Below, one piece after another: positions 28,483 to 37,903 of a DNA stretch of 64,000 bases. The notes below the pieces were generated by a model. That model saw nothing but the letters and a program-made list of their open reading frames with translations, was not told where the DNA came from and did no database searches. Positions within the stretch are counted from its first letter, which is position 1, and the number at the start of each line of letters is the position of its first letter. The stretch comes from Gilliamella apicola (lineage in GTDB: Bacteria; Pseudomonadota; Gammaproteobacteria; Enterobacterales; Orbaceae): assembly GCF_000599985.1 (NCBI RefSeq), contig NZ_CP007445.1, positions 620,001 through 684,000 on the forward strand, given 5' to 3'. The position numbers were made by a program, and so were the translations under genes.

Positions 28483-28510
28483 GATATAGATTCCTGAATA
28501 TTTTTTACAA
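28483..28510 (+). repeat. 28-bp inverted repeat, right copy
   Basis: GATATAGATTCCTGAATATT (28483-28502) continues through TTTTACAA to 28510. It matches the minus strand of 13668-13695 with one difference. Confidence 0.7.
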
Positions 28511-28882
28511 GAAATTAAAATTATATATCGATAACCATCTGTTTTATTTGTCATTATAGTATGTAAATTAAGATTTAAATTAACTTTCTTAACTTTAAGT
28601 AAACATGGAAGATTTTGCAAATTAAAAAATTAATTTTGTATTAATAGGTTGATAGAAGCTATCGCATTGTTGTCTAAGTGATATCTAATCCAAAATAAGC
28701 ATGCCATGATTAAATTGAGAATTGAAAGTGTAGGTAAATTTTTTTAACGTGTATGCGGTTGGCAAGAATACATTGTTTACGATACTGCTACTTTTTCATT
28801 CTTTGTTAAGATCAGCACTTAGTAATTCAATCAATTATTAATCTGTTTTTTCTTAAATAAATATCTTTTTAGCATTAATTTC

Positions 28883-29434
28883 TTAAGGGAAGTAGTTAAT
28901 ATTCTGCTTATTAATAATTCTGACTGTCAGATCAGTAATGGCAATAATTAATGCAGAGCGTATCATTTGTTGATAACGATTTTGATAGATGGATGACTTT
29001 AATGTGTCGACAATGCCTGACTCTTTGGCTTTTTTATGTTGTGAATCCCAATTAGGTGGTAACACCATATCATGTAAAAGACTAATTGGTCCTAATATTT
29101 CATCGTCGAGATAGGTGTATTTTTTATCATCATGGTCAAGTTCGTCTAATATGGCTATTAATAGCTCGATATCTTCATACTCTTCGCGTGTTATGATGCC
29201 TAATGCATAAAGTAATTTTAAGCAAACAGATGTATCATTGAGCGGACCATTTTTACCAATTAATGAAGGTATAACAAATTTTATGGCGTGAGGCTCTTTA
29301 CGAAATACTTTTATAATTAATTGATTAACACTATGATTAATCATTTTTATAGCTTCAGCCAGCAAGCTGTGTATATCAGCTTGCTGGTTAAGTTTTTCAA
29401 GAATTGTGTCTTCTGCTAATATCGATTCTCGCAT
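28883..29434 (-). CDS. mtlR: Mannitol operon repressor MtlR
   Basis: A 183-residue MtlR-family protein. Recognisable segments are HSLLAEAIKMI, FVIPSLIGKNGPLNDTSVCLKLLYALGII and LGPISLLHDMVLPP. In enterobacteria MtlR lowers expression of the mannitol operon. It is all-helical and lacks a classical helix-turn-helix, acting at least partly through protein partners. It is the last gene of mtlA-mtlD-mtlR, seven bases after the mtlD stop, the same order as in E. coli. Confidence 0.92.
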   Translation of the reverse strand: MRESILAEDTILEKLNQQADIHSLLAEAIKMINHSVNQLIIKVFRKEPHAIKFVIPSLIGKNGPLNDTSVCLKLLYALGIITREEYEDIELLIAILDELDHDDKKYTYLDDEILGPISLLHDMVLPPNWDSQHKKAKESGIVDTLKSSIYQNRYQQMIRSALIIAITDLTVRIINKQNINYFP

Positions 29435-29441
29435 TGGCTAA

Positions 29442-30602
29442 TTAATATTGATGATTTTGCATTGCAGTATAAAGTTGTTCAACTTGACTAACAATAGGAT
29501 TATTGCTTTCAATACCAGAAATATCGCAAAATGTTTGAACTACGCCTTTGTTGCTAATTTGTTGGGTTAAGTCGGTAGCTTGATCATCTTCATCATTGCG
29601 ATAATTTAAGGCTGCGGCAATACCGATGAGCAAGTTACTATTACTTAGTCCATATTCAAATGTACCAAGTAATGGTTTTATCAATCGATCACCAGACCCT
29701 AATTTGCGAATAGGTTGACGACCAACGCGAGCCGTATCATCATGGAGATATGGATTTTCAAAGCGCGTAAGGATCTTTTCAATATAGGCTTGGTGTTTAG
29801 CTGGGTCAAAATTGTAACGTTTAATCAGTACTTGACCGCTCTCCTGCATTGCTCCTTGTACAACGGCGCGAATATTATCAACTAAAATGGCATCGCGAAT
29901 GGTTGCAACGTTATTGTAAAATCCTAAATAAGCAGTAATGGCATGCCCCGTATTTAAGGTAAATAATTTACGTTCGACAAATGCCATTAAGTTATCAACT
30001 GGCTCCATTCCTTTGATTTGTGGAATATTACCAACAAATTGATTTTTATCGACAATCCATTCAGAAAATGTTTCAACCGTGACTTCTAATATATCACCTG
30101 TTTTAGAGGTTGCCGGTGGTACGATACGGTCAACGGCTGAATCAACAAAGCCAATATGACTGTTTATCCATTGGTGGAGCTCATGAGGTATATATTTAAA
30201 TATTTCTTGTTTAAAGTGGCTGGTTCCTCGGACCATGTTTTCACAAGCGATAATATTTAGAGGAGCATTGTTGGCTTGTTGATGTCTTGCAATTAATCCT
30301 TCTGCCATATTTTCAGCAATGCGAGCTAAAATTTGTGGTCCCACTGCGGTAGTCACTAAATCGACTTTCGCAATATAGTCTTTCACTTTGTCTGATGAGC
30401 TATTAATCGCATCAACATTGTAGACGATTTCAGTGGTTGATTGTTCGCCCACTACATTAACAGGGTACTGGTGACGTTTGGCAATTTCGTCAATTACTTG
30501 CTCGTTAACATCAGCAAACGTTACATGAACACCTGCATCTGATAATAGTTTACCGATAAATCCGCGCCCAATGTTGCCAGCGCCAAAATGTAATGCTTGC
30601 AT
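29442..30602 (-). CDS. mtlD: Mannitol-1-phosphate 5-dehydrogenase
   Basis: A 386-residue NAD-dependent enzyme that oxidises mannitol 1-phosphate to fructose 6-phosphate. The N-terminal Rossmann motif is [12 protein letters not shown] at residues 5-16. The catalytic lysine region lies in the [13 protein letters not shown] segment typical of the long-chain mannitol dehydrogenases. The start at 30602 aligns with E. coli MtlD ([14 protein letters not shown]) and has AAAGGT upstream; an in-frame ATG at 30626 would add eight residues. A strong hairpin separates it from mtlA. Confidence 0.95.
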   Translation of the reverse strand: MQALHFGAGNIGRGFIGKLLSDAGVHVTFADVNEQVIDEIAKRHQYPVNVVGEQSTTEIVYNVDAINSSSDKVKDYIAKVDLVTTAVGPQILARIAENMAEGLIARHQQANNAPLNIIACENMVRGTSHFKQEIFKYIPHELHQWINSHIGFVDSAVDRIVPPATSKTGDILEVTVETFSEWIVDKNQFVGNIPQIKGMEPVDNLMAFVERKLFTLNTGHAITAYLGFYNNVATIRDAILVDNIRAVVQGAMQESGQVLIKRYNFDPAKHQAYIEKILTRFENPYLHDDTARVGRQPIRKLGSGDRLIKPLLGTFEYGLSNSNLLIGIAAALNYRNDEDDQATDLTQQISNKGVVQTFCDISGIESNNPIVSQVEQLYTAMQNHQY

Positions 30603-30641
30603 TTTTTTACCTTTAATTTTATTCAATGTAATTAATTAAAC

Positions 30642-30669
30642 AACTTTCCCGCAATAAGGCGGGGAAGTT
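30642..30669 (-). promoter_or_regulatory. Strong stem-loop between mtlA and mtlD
   Basis: Positions 30642-30652 pair with 30659-30669 as an 11-base stem with one G-U pair (on the RNA-coding strand) and a six-base loop. It lies just after the mtlA stop. No U-run follows on the minus strand. It probably stabilises the mtlA message end or reduces read-through to mtlD. Confidence 0.55.
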
Positions 30670-30685
30670 ATTTGTGGTGTAATAT

Positions 30686-32560
30686 TTAACTTAATATTGC
30701 TAATACTTCATCAAAGCGAGTTGTGTTTGATAGCTTGGCAATAATTTTTGGATCATCCAACGCATTAGTTAATTTGGCTATCACATCTAAATGTTCATTA
30801 TTACGTGCGGCAATACCGATAACGATTTTGGCTTTGTCATCCTCTTCTTCACCAAATTTTACCCCAGCAGGATATTGGCAAAAGACGATACCAGTATTGA
30901 TTACACTGTCTTTGGCTTCAATTGTGCCATGAGGTACAGCAATAGATTCACCAAGATAGGTCGATGTTAATCGTTCTCGCTCTAACATAGCTTCAATATA
31001 TACAGGTTCAACATAGCCATTATCTACTAATTTTTGTCCAACAAAACGGATTGCCTCTTCTTTATTTTGGGCTGTTAACCCTAAAAAGATATCCTTTTCA
31101 GTCAATTTAAATAACGGTTGATTACTATCGGTTGATGTTGCAATATTACTACTATTAGTATTACTAACGCCTTGTGCAGCAATTAATTTGTTCACAAGTT
31201 GGCTATATAAATCACTATCTAAGAAATTAGTTAATGAGATGTGATATGCATTTGGTGCATATTGTTTTGCTCGTTGAGTTAAATCTTTGTGTGTAATAAC
31301 AATATCGGCATCAGAAGTTAGATTGTTGATTGCAAGATTGATAACATTAATATCTAGGTTGGCATCTTGTACTTTTTTACGCAGTACACCCGCCCCCATT
31401 GCACTCGATCCCATTCCTGCATCGCACGCGACAACAATTTTTGTTACGTTACCAAGATTAAATGTTTCTGTTTTTAATCCTTTAGATTCATCTTTCATTG
31501 CTATAACATCTGATTGCGCATCTTCAAAACTTTTATCTGCATTTTTAGTTGTTTTTAATAATACTACTGAGACAAGGAATGATACTGTTGCCGCGGCCAT
31601 AACGGATACAATTACACCAAGCATTGAAGTTTTTGGTGTCACGGCCAATATGGCAATAATTGAACCTGGTGAAGCGGGGGAACTTAAACCTGAACCAAAA
31701 AGGGTAAGTGTAAATACCCCTGTCATACCACCTAAAATCATGGCAATAATTAACCTAGGATTCATTAACACATATGGGAAATAAATTTCGTGAATACCAC
31801 CAAAGAAGTGAATAACTGCAGCGCCACTAGCTGAACCTTTTGCCGCACCTTTACCAAAAAACATATAGGCAAGTAATAATCCCAAGCCTGGTCCAGGATT
31901 TGCTTCAATTAAAAAGAAAATTGATTGTGCCTGCTCCGCTGCTTGTTGAATACCAAGTGGTGAAAATATACCATGATTAATTGCATTATTTAAAAATAAG
32001 ATTTTAGCAGGTTCAACAATAATAGAGGTGAGTGGTAATAAATTATGTTGTACCATAAAGTCAACGCCACTCGCTAGTACACTAGATGCAACAACTACAG
32101 AAGGTCCTATCGCAAAAAATGATAGTAAAGCAAGGAGCATACCGATAATACCCGCTGAAAAATTATTTACTAACATTTCAAAGCCACTTTTGATTTTACC
32201 GTCTACGGCTTTATCAAATTGTTTAATCATCCAGCCACCTAATGGACCAACAATCATTGCGCCTAAGAACATTGGAATTGATGCTCCAACAACCACACCC
32301 ATGGTTGTTATGGCACCAACAACGCCTCCGCGTTCGCCATGAACTAATTTTCCACCACTGTATCCAATTAATAGTGGTAATAAATAAGTAATCATTGGGG
32401 CAACAAGTTTGGCCACGTTTTCATTAGGACACCAACCTGTTGGAATAAAAATTGCGGTAATAAATCCCCAAGCAATAAAAGCCCCGATATTAGGCATCAC
32501 CATATTACTTAAGAATCGCCCAAAGTTTTGGACTTTTAATTTAATATTTGATGTAGTCAT
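30686..32560 (-). CDS. mtlA: PTS mannitol-specific transporter EIICBA
   Basis: A 624-residue fusion in the order EIIC-EIIB-EIIA. The membrane EIIC part spans about residues 12-335. EIIB follows with the phosphorylatable cysteine in VACDAGMGSSAMGAG near residue 380, and EIIA ends the protein with the active histidine in IAVPHGTIEAKD. It imports mannitol as mannitol 1-phosphate using phosphoenolpyruvate through HPr. Length and domain order match E. coli MtlA. It is the first gene of the operon, and two CRP sites lie upstream. Confidence 0.96.
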   Translation of the reverse strand: MTTSNIKLKVQNFGRFLSNMVMPNIGAFIAWGFITAIFIPTGWCPNENVAKLVAPMITYLLPLLIGYSGGKLVHGERGGVVGAITTMGVVVGASIPMFLGAMIVGPLGGWMIKQFDKAVDGKIKSGFEMLVNNFSAGIIGMLLALLSFFAIGPSVVVASSVLASGVDFMVQHNLLPLTSIIVEPAKILFLNNAINHGIFSPLGIQQAAEQAQSIFFLIEANPGPGLGLLLAYMFFGKGAAKGSASGAAVIHFFGGIHEIYFPYVLMNPRLIIAMILGGMTGVFTLTLFGSGLSSPASPGSIIAILAVTPKTSMLGVIVSVMAAATVSFLVSVVLLKTTKNADKSFEDAQSDVIAMKDESKGLKTETFNLGNVTKIVVACDAGMGSSAMGAGVLRKKVQDANLDINVINLAINNLTSDADIVITHKDLTQRAKQYAPNAYHISLTNFLDSDLYSQLVNKLIAAQGVSNTNSSNIATSTDSNQPLFKLTEKDIFLGLTAQNKEEAIRFVGQKLVDNGYVEPVYIEAMLERERLTSTYLGESIAVPHGTIEAKDSVINTGIVFCQYPAGVKFGEEEDDKAKIVIGIAARNNEHLDVIAKLTNALDDPKIIAKLSNTTRFDEVLAILS

Positions 32561-32648
32561 AAAATTAATCTTTCCTTGTTGATTGATATAATCATGATGC
32601 TGTTATTGTAGAGGGGTTTATTAACCATATTCATCTAAAAAAAATAGT

Positions 32649-32670
32649 AAATGTGATCTTTATCACACTT
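32649..32670 (-). promoter_or_regulatory. CRP site, proximal, for mtlADR
   Basis: The core TGTGATCTTTATCACA is a near-perfect match to TGTGA-N6-TCACA, with AAA and CTT flanks. Catabolite control of mannitol uptake is standard in enterobacteria. Confidence 0.85.
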
Positions 32671-32692
32671 CAAAATATAGGGTATTTTATGG

Positions 32693-32714
32693 TTTTGTGA
32701 TTTAGATCACATTG
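32693..32714 (-). promoter_or_regulatory. CRP site, distal, for mtlADR
   Basis: The core TGTGATTTAGATCACA again matches both CRP half-sites. Its centre is 44 bases from the proximal site, about four helical turns. Confidence 0.82.
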
Positions 32715-32868
32715 TTAATACGGATAAATGATTTTAAGAAAGTTTGGCATAGATTTTATGATAATGGTTTTAGATGGTTGTTTGATTTTAATCGATAATA
32801 ACTCATAGTAATTAAACCATTATCGGCTTAATTTGCTTTTGATTTTAATTTTCTTTACTGATGATTAA

Positions 32869-33123
32869 TCAGATAATTGTTTGTGCTAATTTCAAAGTGT
32901 TTTTTAGATTTTGAGCATTCTCATTAATGGCATTAATATCAACTATATCATTTGAAACTAAAAAGTGATTATCTATATTTCTTTTTTTATATTTTTTGCT
33001 TATTACATTTAACATTTCAAAAGCGCAATAATTAATAAAATTATTAAAGGATGTTTCCAATCCATGTGCCAAATCAAAGCCATTTCCAATTAATATTAAT
33101 CTATTCATTTCTACTTCACTCAT
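32869..33123 (-). pseudogene. AbiH-family N-terminal fragment
   Basis: Eighty-four codons that begin MSEVEMNRLILIGNGFDLAHGLETSFNNFI-like (split here: NRLILIGNGFDLAHGLETSF). This matches the N-terminus of bacteriophage abortive-infection AbiH proteins, which are normally several hundred residues. The frame stops after 84 codons and I see no continuation, so it is a truncated remnant. The start at 33123 has AGGAAAG upstream; an ATG at 33153 is an alternative. An inverted pair TATTTTGTAT/ATACAAAATA (33163-33172 and 33204-33213) lies just upstream and might be an old operator. Confidence 0.6.
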
Positions 33124-33333
33124 TTCTTCTTTCCTTTCAACAAAATAACCCAATAAAAATATTATTTTGTATCTGTTTTAAATAACAAAAAAATATAATA
33201 TTTATACAAAATAAAAGCAGATTTATAAATAAAGTGGTTTTGGGGTGAAAGAACGAGCAATTTATTAGTAAGTGAATTCTGACAGTATTATCAACAAAAG
33301 AGGGTTGTTATTCATAGTTTTTTAATGAGTGAA

Positions 33334-33386
33334 TTTGAGAACGTTAGTTTTAATTTCATATCAAAACTATAAACTAAGTTCTCAAA
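33334..33386 (-). terminator. Long hairpin after glmS
   Basis: The arm at 33334-33350 pairs with 33371-33386 over 16 bases with one bulge, 16 bases downstream of the glmS stop. The U-run is poor on the minus strand, so it may stabilise the message as well as terminate it. Confidence 0.45.
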
Positions 33387-33401
33387 TTTTATTTAGCAAA
33401 T

Positions 33402-35234
33402 TTATTCAACAGTTACTGATTTTGCTAGATTTCTTGGTTGATCGACGTCTGTACCTTTGATTAATGCGACATGGTAAGCCAGTAATTGTGTTGGTACCGT
33501 GTAGTAGATTGGTGCAGTGATCTGTTCAATATGAGGTAAATTGATGATATGCATGGTGTCGTCGCTGACAAAGCCTGCATCTTGCTCAGCAAATACATAA
33601 AGTTGACCGCCGCGGGCACGAACTTCTTCAATGTTGGATTTTAGTTTTTCCAACATTTCGTTAGTAGGAGCCATAACTACTACTGGCATATCTGCATCAA
33701 TTAATGCTAAAGGGCCGTGCTTGAGCTCACCAGCGGCATATGCTTCAGCATGAATGTACGAGATTTCTTTTAGTTTTAATGATGCTTCCATAGCGATTGG
33801 GTATTCATCGCCTCGTCCTAAGAATAGAGTGTGATGCTTATTAACAAATTGGCTTGCTAGTTTTTTAATTTGCGGTTCACACATTAATACTTGTTCAATA
33901 CGATTTGGTAAGGTCTGTAACGCGTGAACAATAGCTTGTTCGGTGCTTTCTGCCATGTCATTTAGGCGCCCTAACTTGGCAACTAATAACAGCAATACCG
34001 TTAATTGAGTCGTAAATGCTTTTGTGGATGCAACGCCTATTTCTACCCCAGCTTTAGTTAATAGAACTAATTCAGCTTCTCGCACAAGGGTTGAGGCTGC
34101 CACATTACAAACCGCAAGTGTACTTAGGTAGCTGTTTTCTTTCGCTAATCGTAGTGCTGCTAAAGTGTCGGCAGTTTCACCGGATTGCGATAACGTGATA
34201 AATAAGCTATTTTTTCGACGTGCTGGGTTACGATAGCGGAACTCAGAAGCTATTTCAACATCACAAGGAATACCTGCTAATGCTTCAAACCAATAACGAG
34301 CAACCATACCTGCATTATAAGCGGTACCACATGCGACAATTTGTATATGTTCTACCTGCTTTAAAATATTTTCGGCATCTTCTCCGAGTTCTGATAAATC
34401 CACTTTGCCATGTGCCATACGACCTTCAAGGGTATTTTTTATGGCATTAGGTTGTTCGTAGATCTCTTTTTGCATATAGTGGTTGTAACCCGCTTTACTA
34501 CCTGCGTCGTATCTAGCATCGGATTCAATACGAGAGCGGGTGACTTGCTGATAGTTTTTATCTAAAATTGTGATTGTACGATGACTAATGAGGGCAATAT
34601 CACCTTCTTCCAAAAAGATAAATTGACGTGTTACAGGAAGTAATGCAAGCTGATCTGAGGCAATAAAATTTTCGCCCATACCACAACCAATGACTAATGG
34701 GCTTCCAGAACGGGCAGCGACTAATATATCAGGATTACGAGTATCCATTATCACAGTACCATAAGCTCCGCGCAACTGTGGTATGGCTTTTTGTACAGCC
34801 TCAAATAATGAGCAATCTTCAGTGGCAATGATGTCATGAATTAGATGAGCAATAACTTCTGTGTCGGTTTCAGAACGGAACTGGTAACCTTTAGCAATAA
34901 GTTGTTCTCGTAATGTTTCAAAGTTTTCAATAATACCGTTATGCACTACAGTAATAAATCCAGAAACATGTGGATGGGCATTATGTTCGATCGGTTCACC
35001 GTGTGTTGCCCAGCGAGTGTGAGCAATACCGATTGAACCTTTGAGCGGATGTGCTTCCACAGCATCTTTCAGAGCTTGAACTTTGCCAACACGACGAATG
35101 CGTTGCAGTTCACCTTCTGGAGATATAATGGCAAGTCCCGCAGAATCATAACCGCGATACTCTAATCGTTTCAAACCTTCTAATAATATTTCTGCTACAT
35201 CACGCTTGGCGATAGCGCCCACAATACCACACAT
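33402..35234 (-). CDS. glmS: Glutamine-fructose-6-phosphate aminotransferase (isomerizing)
   Basis: A 610-residue enzyme that makes glucosamine 6-phosphate from fructose 6-phosphate and glutamine, the first step to UDP-GlcNAc. The N-terminal glutaminase begins MCGIVGA, with Cys2 as nucleophile, and contains [10 protein letters not shown]. Two SIS domains follow ([15 protein letters not shown] and [15 protein letters not shown]), and the protein ends KSVTVE as in E. coli. The gene lies three bases after glmU, giving the conserved glmUS operon. No glmS riboswitch-like sequence is evident. Confidence 0.97.
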   Translation of the reverse strand: MCGIVGAIAKRDVAEILLEGLKRLEYRGYDSAGLAIISPEGELQRIRRVGKVQALKDAVEAHPLKGSIGIAHTRWATHGEPIEHNAHPHVSGFITVVHNGIIENFETLREQLIAKGYQFRSETDTEVIAHLIHDIIATEDCSLFEAVQKAIPQLRGAYGTVIMDTRNPDILVAARSGSPLVIGCGMGENFIASDQLALLPVTRQFIFLEEGDIALISHRTITILDKNYQQVTRSRIESDARYDAGSKAGYNHYMQKEIYEQPNAIKNTLEGRMAHGKVDLSELGEDAENILKQVEHIQIVACGTAYNAGMVARYWFEALAGIPCDVEIASEFRYRNPARRKNSLFITLSQSGETADTLAALRLAKENSYLSTLAVCNVAASTLVREAELVLLTKAGVEIGVASTKAFTTQLTVLLLLVAKLGRLNDMAESTEQAIVHALQTLPNRIEQVLMCEPQIKKLASQFVNKHHTLFLGRGDEYPIAMEASLKLKEISYIHAEAYAAGELKHGPLALIDADMPVVVMAPTNEMLEKLKSNIEEVRARGGQLYVFAEQDAGFVSDDTMHIINLPHIEQITAPIYYTVPTQLLAYHVALIKGTDVDQPRNLAKSVTVE

Positions 35235-35237
35235 AGT

Positions 35238-36629
35238 TTATCCCTCGTTTTTTATTTTGGTTGGACGTTTCCAACCACTTAATTGCTTTTGTCTAACTCG
35301 GCTTACTACTAATTCGTTATCATTAACATTATTGGTTACAGTGGTGCCCGCAGCAATAGTTGCGCCTTTACCAACTTTAACTGGGGCAATGAGCTGGGTA
35401 TCTGAACCCACAAATACATCATCTTCAATGATAGTTTTAAATTTATTGGCACCATCATAATTACAGGTAATAGTGCCTGCACCAATGTTGACATTACAAC
35501 CAATTTCGCTATCACCAAGATAGCTTAAATGTCCAGCTTTGGTTGCTTTACCTAAGTGTGCTTTTTTAAGTTCAACAAAGTTGCCAACGTGCACTTGTTC
35601 ATCAAGCTCTGAACCTGGTCTTAAACGTGCAAAAGGCCCGATTGTACATTGCTGTGCAATGGTTGAATTTTCAATTATGCTGTATGGACTGATGATTGAA
35701 TCATCATCAATACAACAATCTTTTAGGATACAGCCTGCACCAATAGTAACGTTGTTACCTAGTTTGACATTACCTTCAATAATGACGTTACAATCAATCA
35801 CGACATCTTTACCATGGGTTAGTGTGCCACGTAAATCAAAACGGTTTGGATCAAGTAGTGTGACACCAGCAAGCAATAAGTTTCGTATTTGTTGATGTTG
35901 ATAGTGTCGTTCTAATGTGGCTAACTGTAATCGATTATTCACACCTTCAACTTCAAATTGCTCTATTGGATGAGAGGTCAATATTTCGTAACCGTCCTGG
36001 TAAGCAAAAGCAATAACATCAGTTAGATAGTACTCTTTTTGTGCGTTATTATTGGTTAAGCGCGCTAGCCAATTTTTTAACAGTTTGCCTGTCACTAACA
36101 TAATGCCAGTATTGACTTCATTAATTTTTTGCTGCTCTGGTGAAGCATCTTTTTGTTCAACAATTGCAACAACCTTGCCATCTTTTCGCTCAATACGTCC
36201 GTAACCCGTAGGGTCATCAAGTATAACGGTCAGTAACGCAATACCTTGTTTGGGTTTACTCGCAATTAAATTTTGTAGGGTTGGTAGCGATATAAGTGGA
36301 GTATCGCCATATAAAATTAAGATATCTTCATCATCTTCAATAAAGGGAATAGCTTGTTGTACTGCATGTCCAGTACCAAGCTGCTGAGCTTGATAGACTA
36401 ATTGTACACGCTGATTTTTAAGCGCATTTTCGAGCTGTTGTTTACCATGACCATAAACAACATTGATGCGATTGGTATTAAGCTGTTTAACTGTATCAAT
36501 TACATGTTGAAGCATCGGTTTAGCGCCGATTTTATGTAACACTTTAGGAAGGTTGGAATACATCCGTGTGCCTTTTCCTGCCGCCAAAATAATTGCACTA
36601 AGTTTTGGGGATGAAATTACCATATTCAT
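35238..36629 (-). CDS. glmU: Bifunctional UDP-GlcNAc pyrophosphorylase / glucosamine-1-P acetyltransferase
   Basis: A 463-residue enzyme. The N-terminal uridyltransferase carries [29 protein letters not shown] and LYGDTPLIS. The C-terminal left-handed beta-helix acetyltransferase has hexapeptide repeats and the conserved [28 protein letters not shown] segment ([11 protein letters not shown]). It supplies UDP-GlcNAc for peptidoglycan and lipopolysaccharide. The E. coli protein is 456 residues; the extra residues are at the start, so translation could begin at the second Met. glmS follows. Confidence 0.96.
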   Translation of the reverse strand: MNMVISSPKLSAIILAAGKGTRMYSNLPKVLHKIGAKPMLQHVIDTVKQLNTNRINVVYGHGKQQLENALKNQRVQLVYQAQQLGTGHAVQQAIPFIEDDEDILILYGDTPLISLPTLQNLIASKPKQGIALLTVILDDPTGYGRIERKDGKVVAIVEQKDASPEQQKINEVNTGIMLVTGKLLKNWLARLTNNNAQKEYYLTDVIAFAYQDGYEILTSHPIEQFEVEGVNNRLQLATLERHYQHQQIRNLLLAGVTLLDPNRFDLRGTLTHGKDVVIDCNVIIEGNVKLGNNVTIGAGCILKDCCIDDDSIISPYSIIENSTIAQQCTIGPFARLRPGSELDEQVHVGNFVELKKAHLGKATKAGHLSYLGDSEIGCNVNIGAGTITCNYDGANKFKTIIEDDVFVGSDTQLIAPVKVGKGATIAAGTTVTNNVNDNELVVSRVRQKQLSGWKRPTKIKNEG

Positions 36630-37215
36630 TTCCGATCAGGTTAAATTAGCGTAATACTATAATCAAATTTTTTTATTAAATCATCCACAATTTATTAATT
36701 TTTATCATAAAAAAAGTTAAATGTAGCTTTATTATTATCTCTTTTAATTGTGAAATTAGATTCTAAAAAATATTATCAATATAGATTCAAGACTTAAGTC
36801 TAATTTCAATTTCTATAAAAAAACGAACCAATGTTTAGATACCTAATAAAAAGGTAATGGATGCTTTTTCATTAAGACCTTTCTAAATTATTTAAAATGT
36901 GACAAGAAAGCTATTATGATTTATCTAGAATGTTTGGATAACGCTCAAACAGTGGAAATCCTTAATCCATGTATTAGTTGAAAATTGGTTAGATCTATAT
37001 TCTACTTTTTAAACAAAAAAGATAATAAATTCTAAAAAGGAGAATCAAGTTAATCGTACTTACTTAATTGTGATGATATAAGTACAGATAAAGTACTGAT
37101 TAATTTTCAATGTTTATATATAATAGCTTACTCTTGCTATGTTTATAATCAGTTAACCACTATTAAATGAAGTAAAAAGTGGCAGGTATAAACCCTTTAA
37201 TAGGAAATTTAAAAA
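36630..37215. other. Gene-free AT-rich intergenic region upstream of glmU and hemG
   Basis: About 585 bases between divergent glmU and hemG. Promoters for both must be here. A small palindrome AGACTTAAGTCT lies near 36790. No open reading frame, tRNA or clear repeat is visible, and a small RNA cannot be excluded. Confidence 0.4.
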
Positions 37216-37749
37216 ATGAAAGTTTTATTACTCTATACCACTCATGAAAAGCAAACATTCAAAATTATGCAACGCATCGAAAATCAATTAGCTGGTAAAT
37301 GTGATTGTGATGTGATTGAACTTTTACCTAGTACTAATATCGATCTTACCAAGTACCAGGCCGTTTTGTTGGGTTGTTCTATTCGTTATGGATTTTATAG
37401 CAAAGTAATGAAAAAATTTATTGATAATAATTATCAGCAATTAAATAAAATGAGATCGGGCTTTTTTGGTGTGAATGTTGTAGCCAGAAAGCCACATAAA
37501 AATACCCCTGAAACGAATTCATATACAAGAAAATTCTTAGCTAAAATTGCATGGCAACCAACCATTAAAGCCGTATTTGCTGGTGCGCTTTATTATCCAA
37601 AATATAATTGGTTTGACCGTAATATGGTTCGTTTCATTATGTGGTTAGGTAAAGGTGATACAGACGTGACTAAACCTATCATTGAATATACTGATTGGGC
37701 TAAAGTCGATCAATTTGCAGAACTATTTTATACTCAAACGTATAGTTAA
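37216..37749 (+). CDS. hemG: Menaquinone-dependent protoporphyrinogen IX dehydrogenase
   Basis: A 177-residue flavodoxin-fold protein. It begins MKVLLLYTTHEKQTFKIMQRI, the FMN phosphate-binding loop of the HemG family, and contains VLLGCSIRYGFYSK, VNVVARKPHKNTPETN and FIMWLGKGDTD, all characteristic. HemG oxidises protoporphyrinogen IX to protoporphyrin IX on the inner membrane, passing electrons to menaquinone or ubiquinone. E. coli HemG is 181 residues. It is transcribed alone, with AGGA upstream. Confidence 0.93.
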   Translation: MKVLLLYTTHEKQTFKIMQRIENQLAGKCDCDVIELLPSTNIDLTKYQAVLLGCSIRYGFYSKVMKKFIDNNYQQLNKMRSGFFGVNVVARKPHKNTPETNSYTRKFLAKIAWQPTIKAVFAGALYYPKYNWFDRNMVRFIMWLGKGDTDVTKPIIEYTDWAKVDQFAELFYTQTYS

Positions 37750-37819
37750 TCTGAAACTTCTTGTCAAAATAGATTAGTATTTTATGAATTTATCAAGAGA
37801 TAATGTTCTTTTAAATAAA

Positions 37820-37841
37820 CTTTGTGATATAGATCAACATT
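37820..37841 (+). promoter_or_regulatory. CRP-like site upstream of typA
   Basis: TGTGATATAGATCAACA resembles the CRP palindrome with one arm weakened, 63 bases before the typA start. A TACAAT element near 37857 could be the -10. Other regulators of similar specificity are possible. Confidence 0.4.
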
Positions 37842-37903
37842 TGGGCTAAAAAGGTGTACAATATCGCGCCTAAAGAATCTATCTCCTAATTGGGATTTTA
37901 ATT

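Larger units (their letters stand above)
28354..28882. other. Right boundary of the effector island, gene-free
   Basis: About 530 AT-rich bases between the last immunity gene and the convergent mtlR. It holds the right copies of the direct repeat (28371-28426) and the inverted repeat (28483-28510). I see no convincing gene, tRNA or terminator in the rest. Confidence 0.6.
32561..32868 (-). promoter_or_regulatory. mtl operon promoter region
   Basis: On the minus strand TACAAT (32605-32610) is a good -10 element with a weak TGAATA about 17 bases upstream. A start near 32598 would put the CRP site at 32649-32670 close to position -61.5, the classical class I spacing. A second CRP site is 44 bases further upstream. 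AAGGAA precedes the mtlA ATG. The remainder up to the AbiH fragment is featureless AT-rich DNA. Confidence 0.65.

Noticed and set aside
31287..31784. 165-codon plus-strand open frame
   Set aside because: It lies entirely opposite mtlA, and its composition reflects the reverse complement of membrane-helix codons. No ribosome binding site or family resemblance.
33166..33401. glmS ribozyme/riboswitch or a small-RNA gene near glmS
   Set aside because: glmS ribozymes are upstream elements of Gram-positive genomes; only a simple downstream hairpin is visible here.
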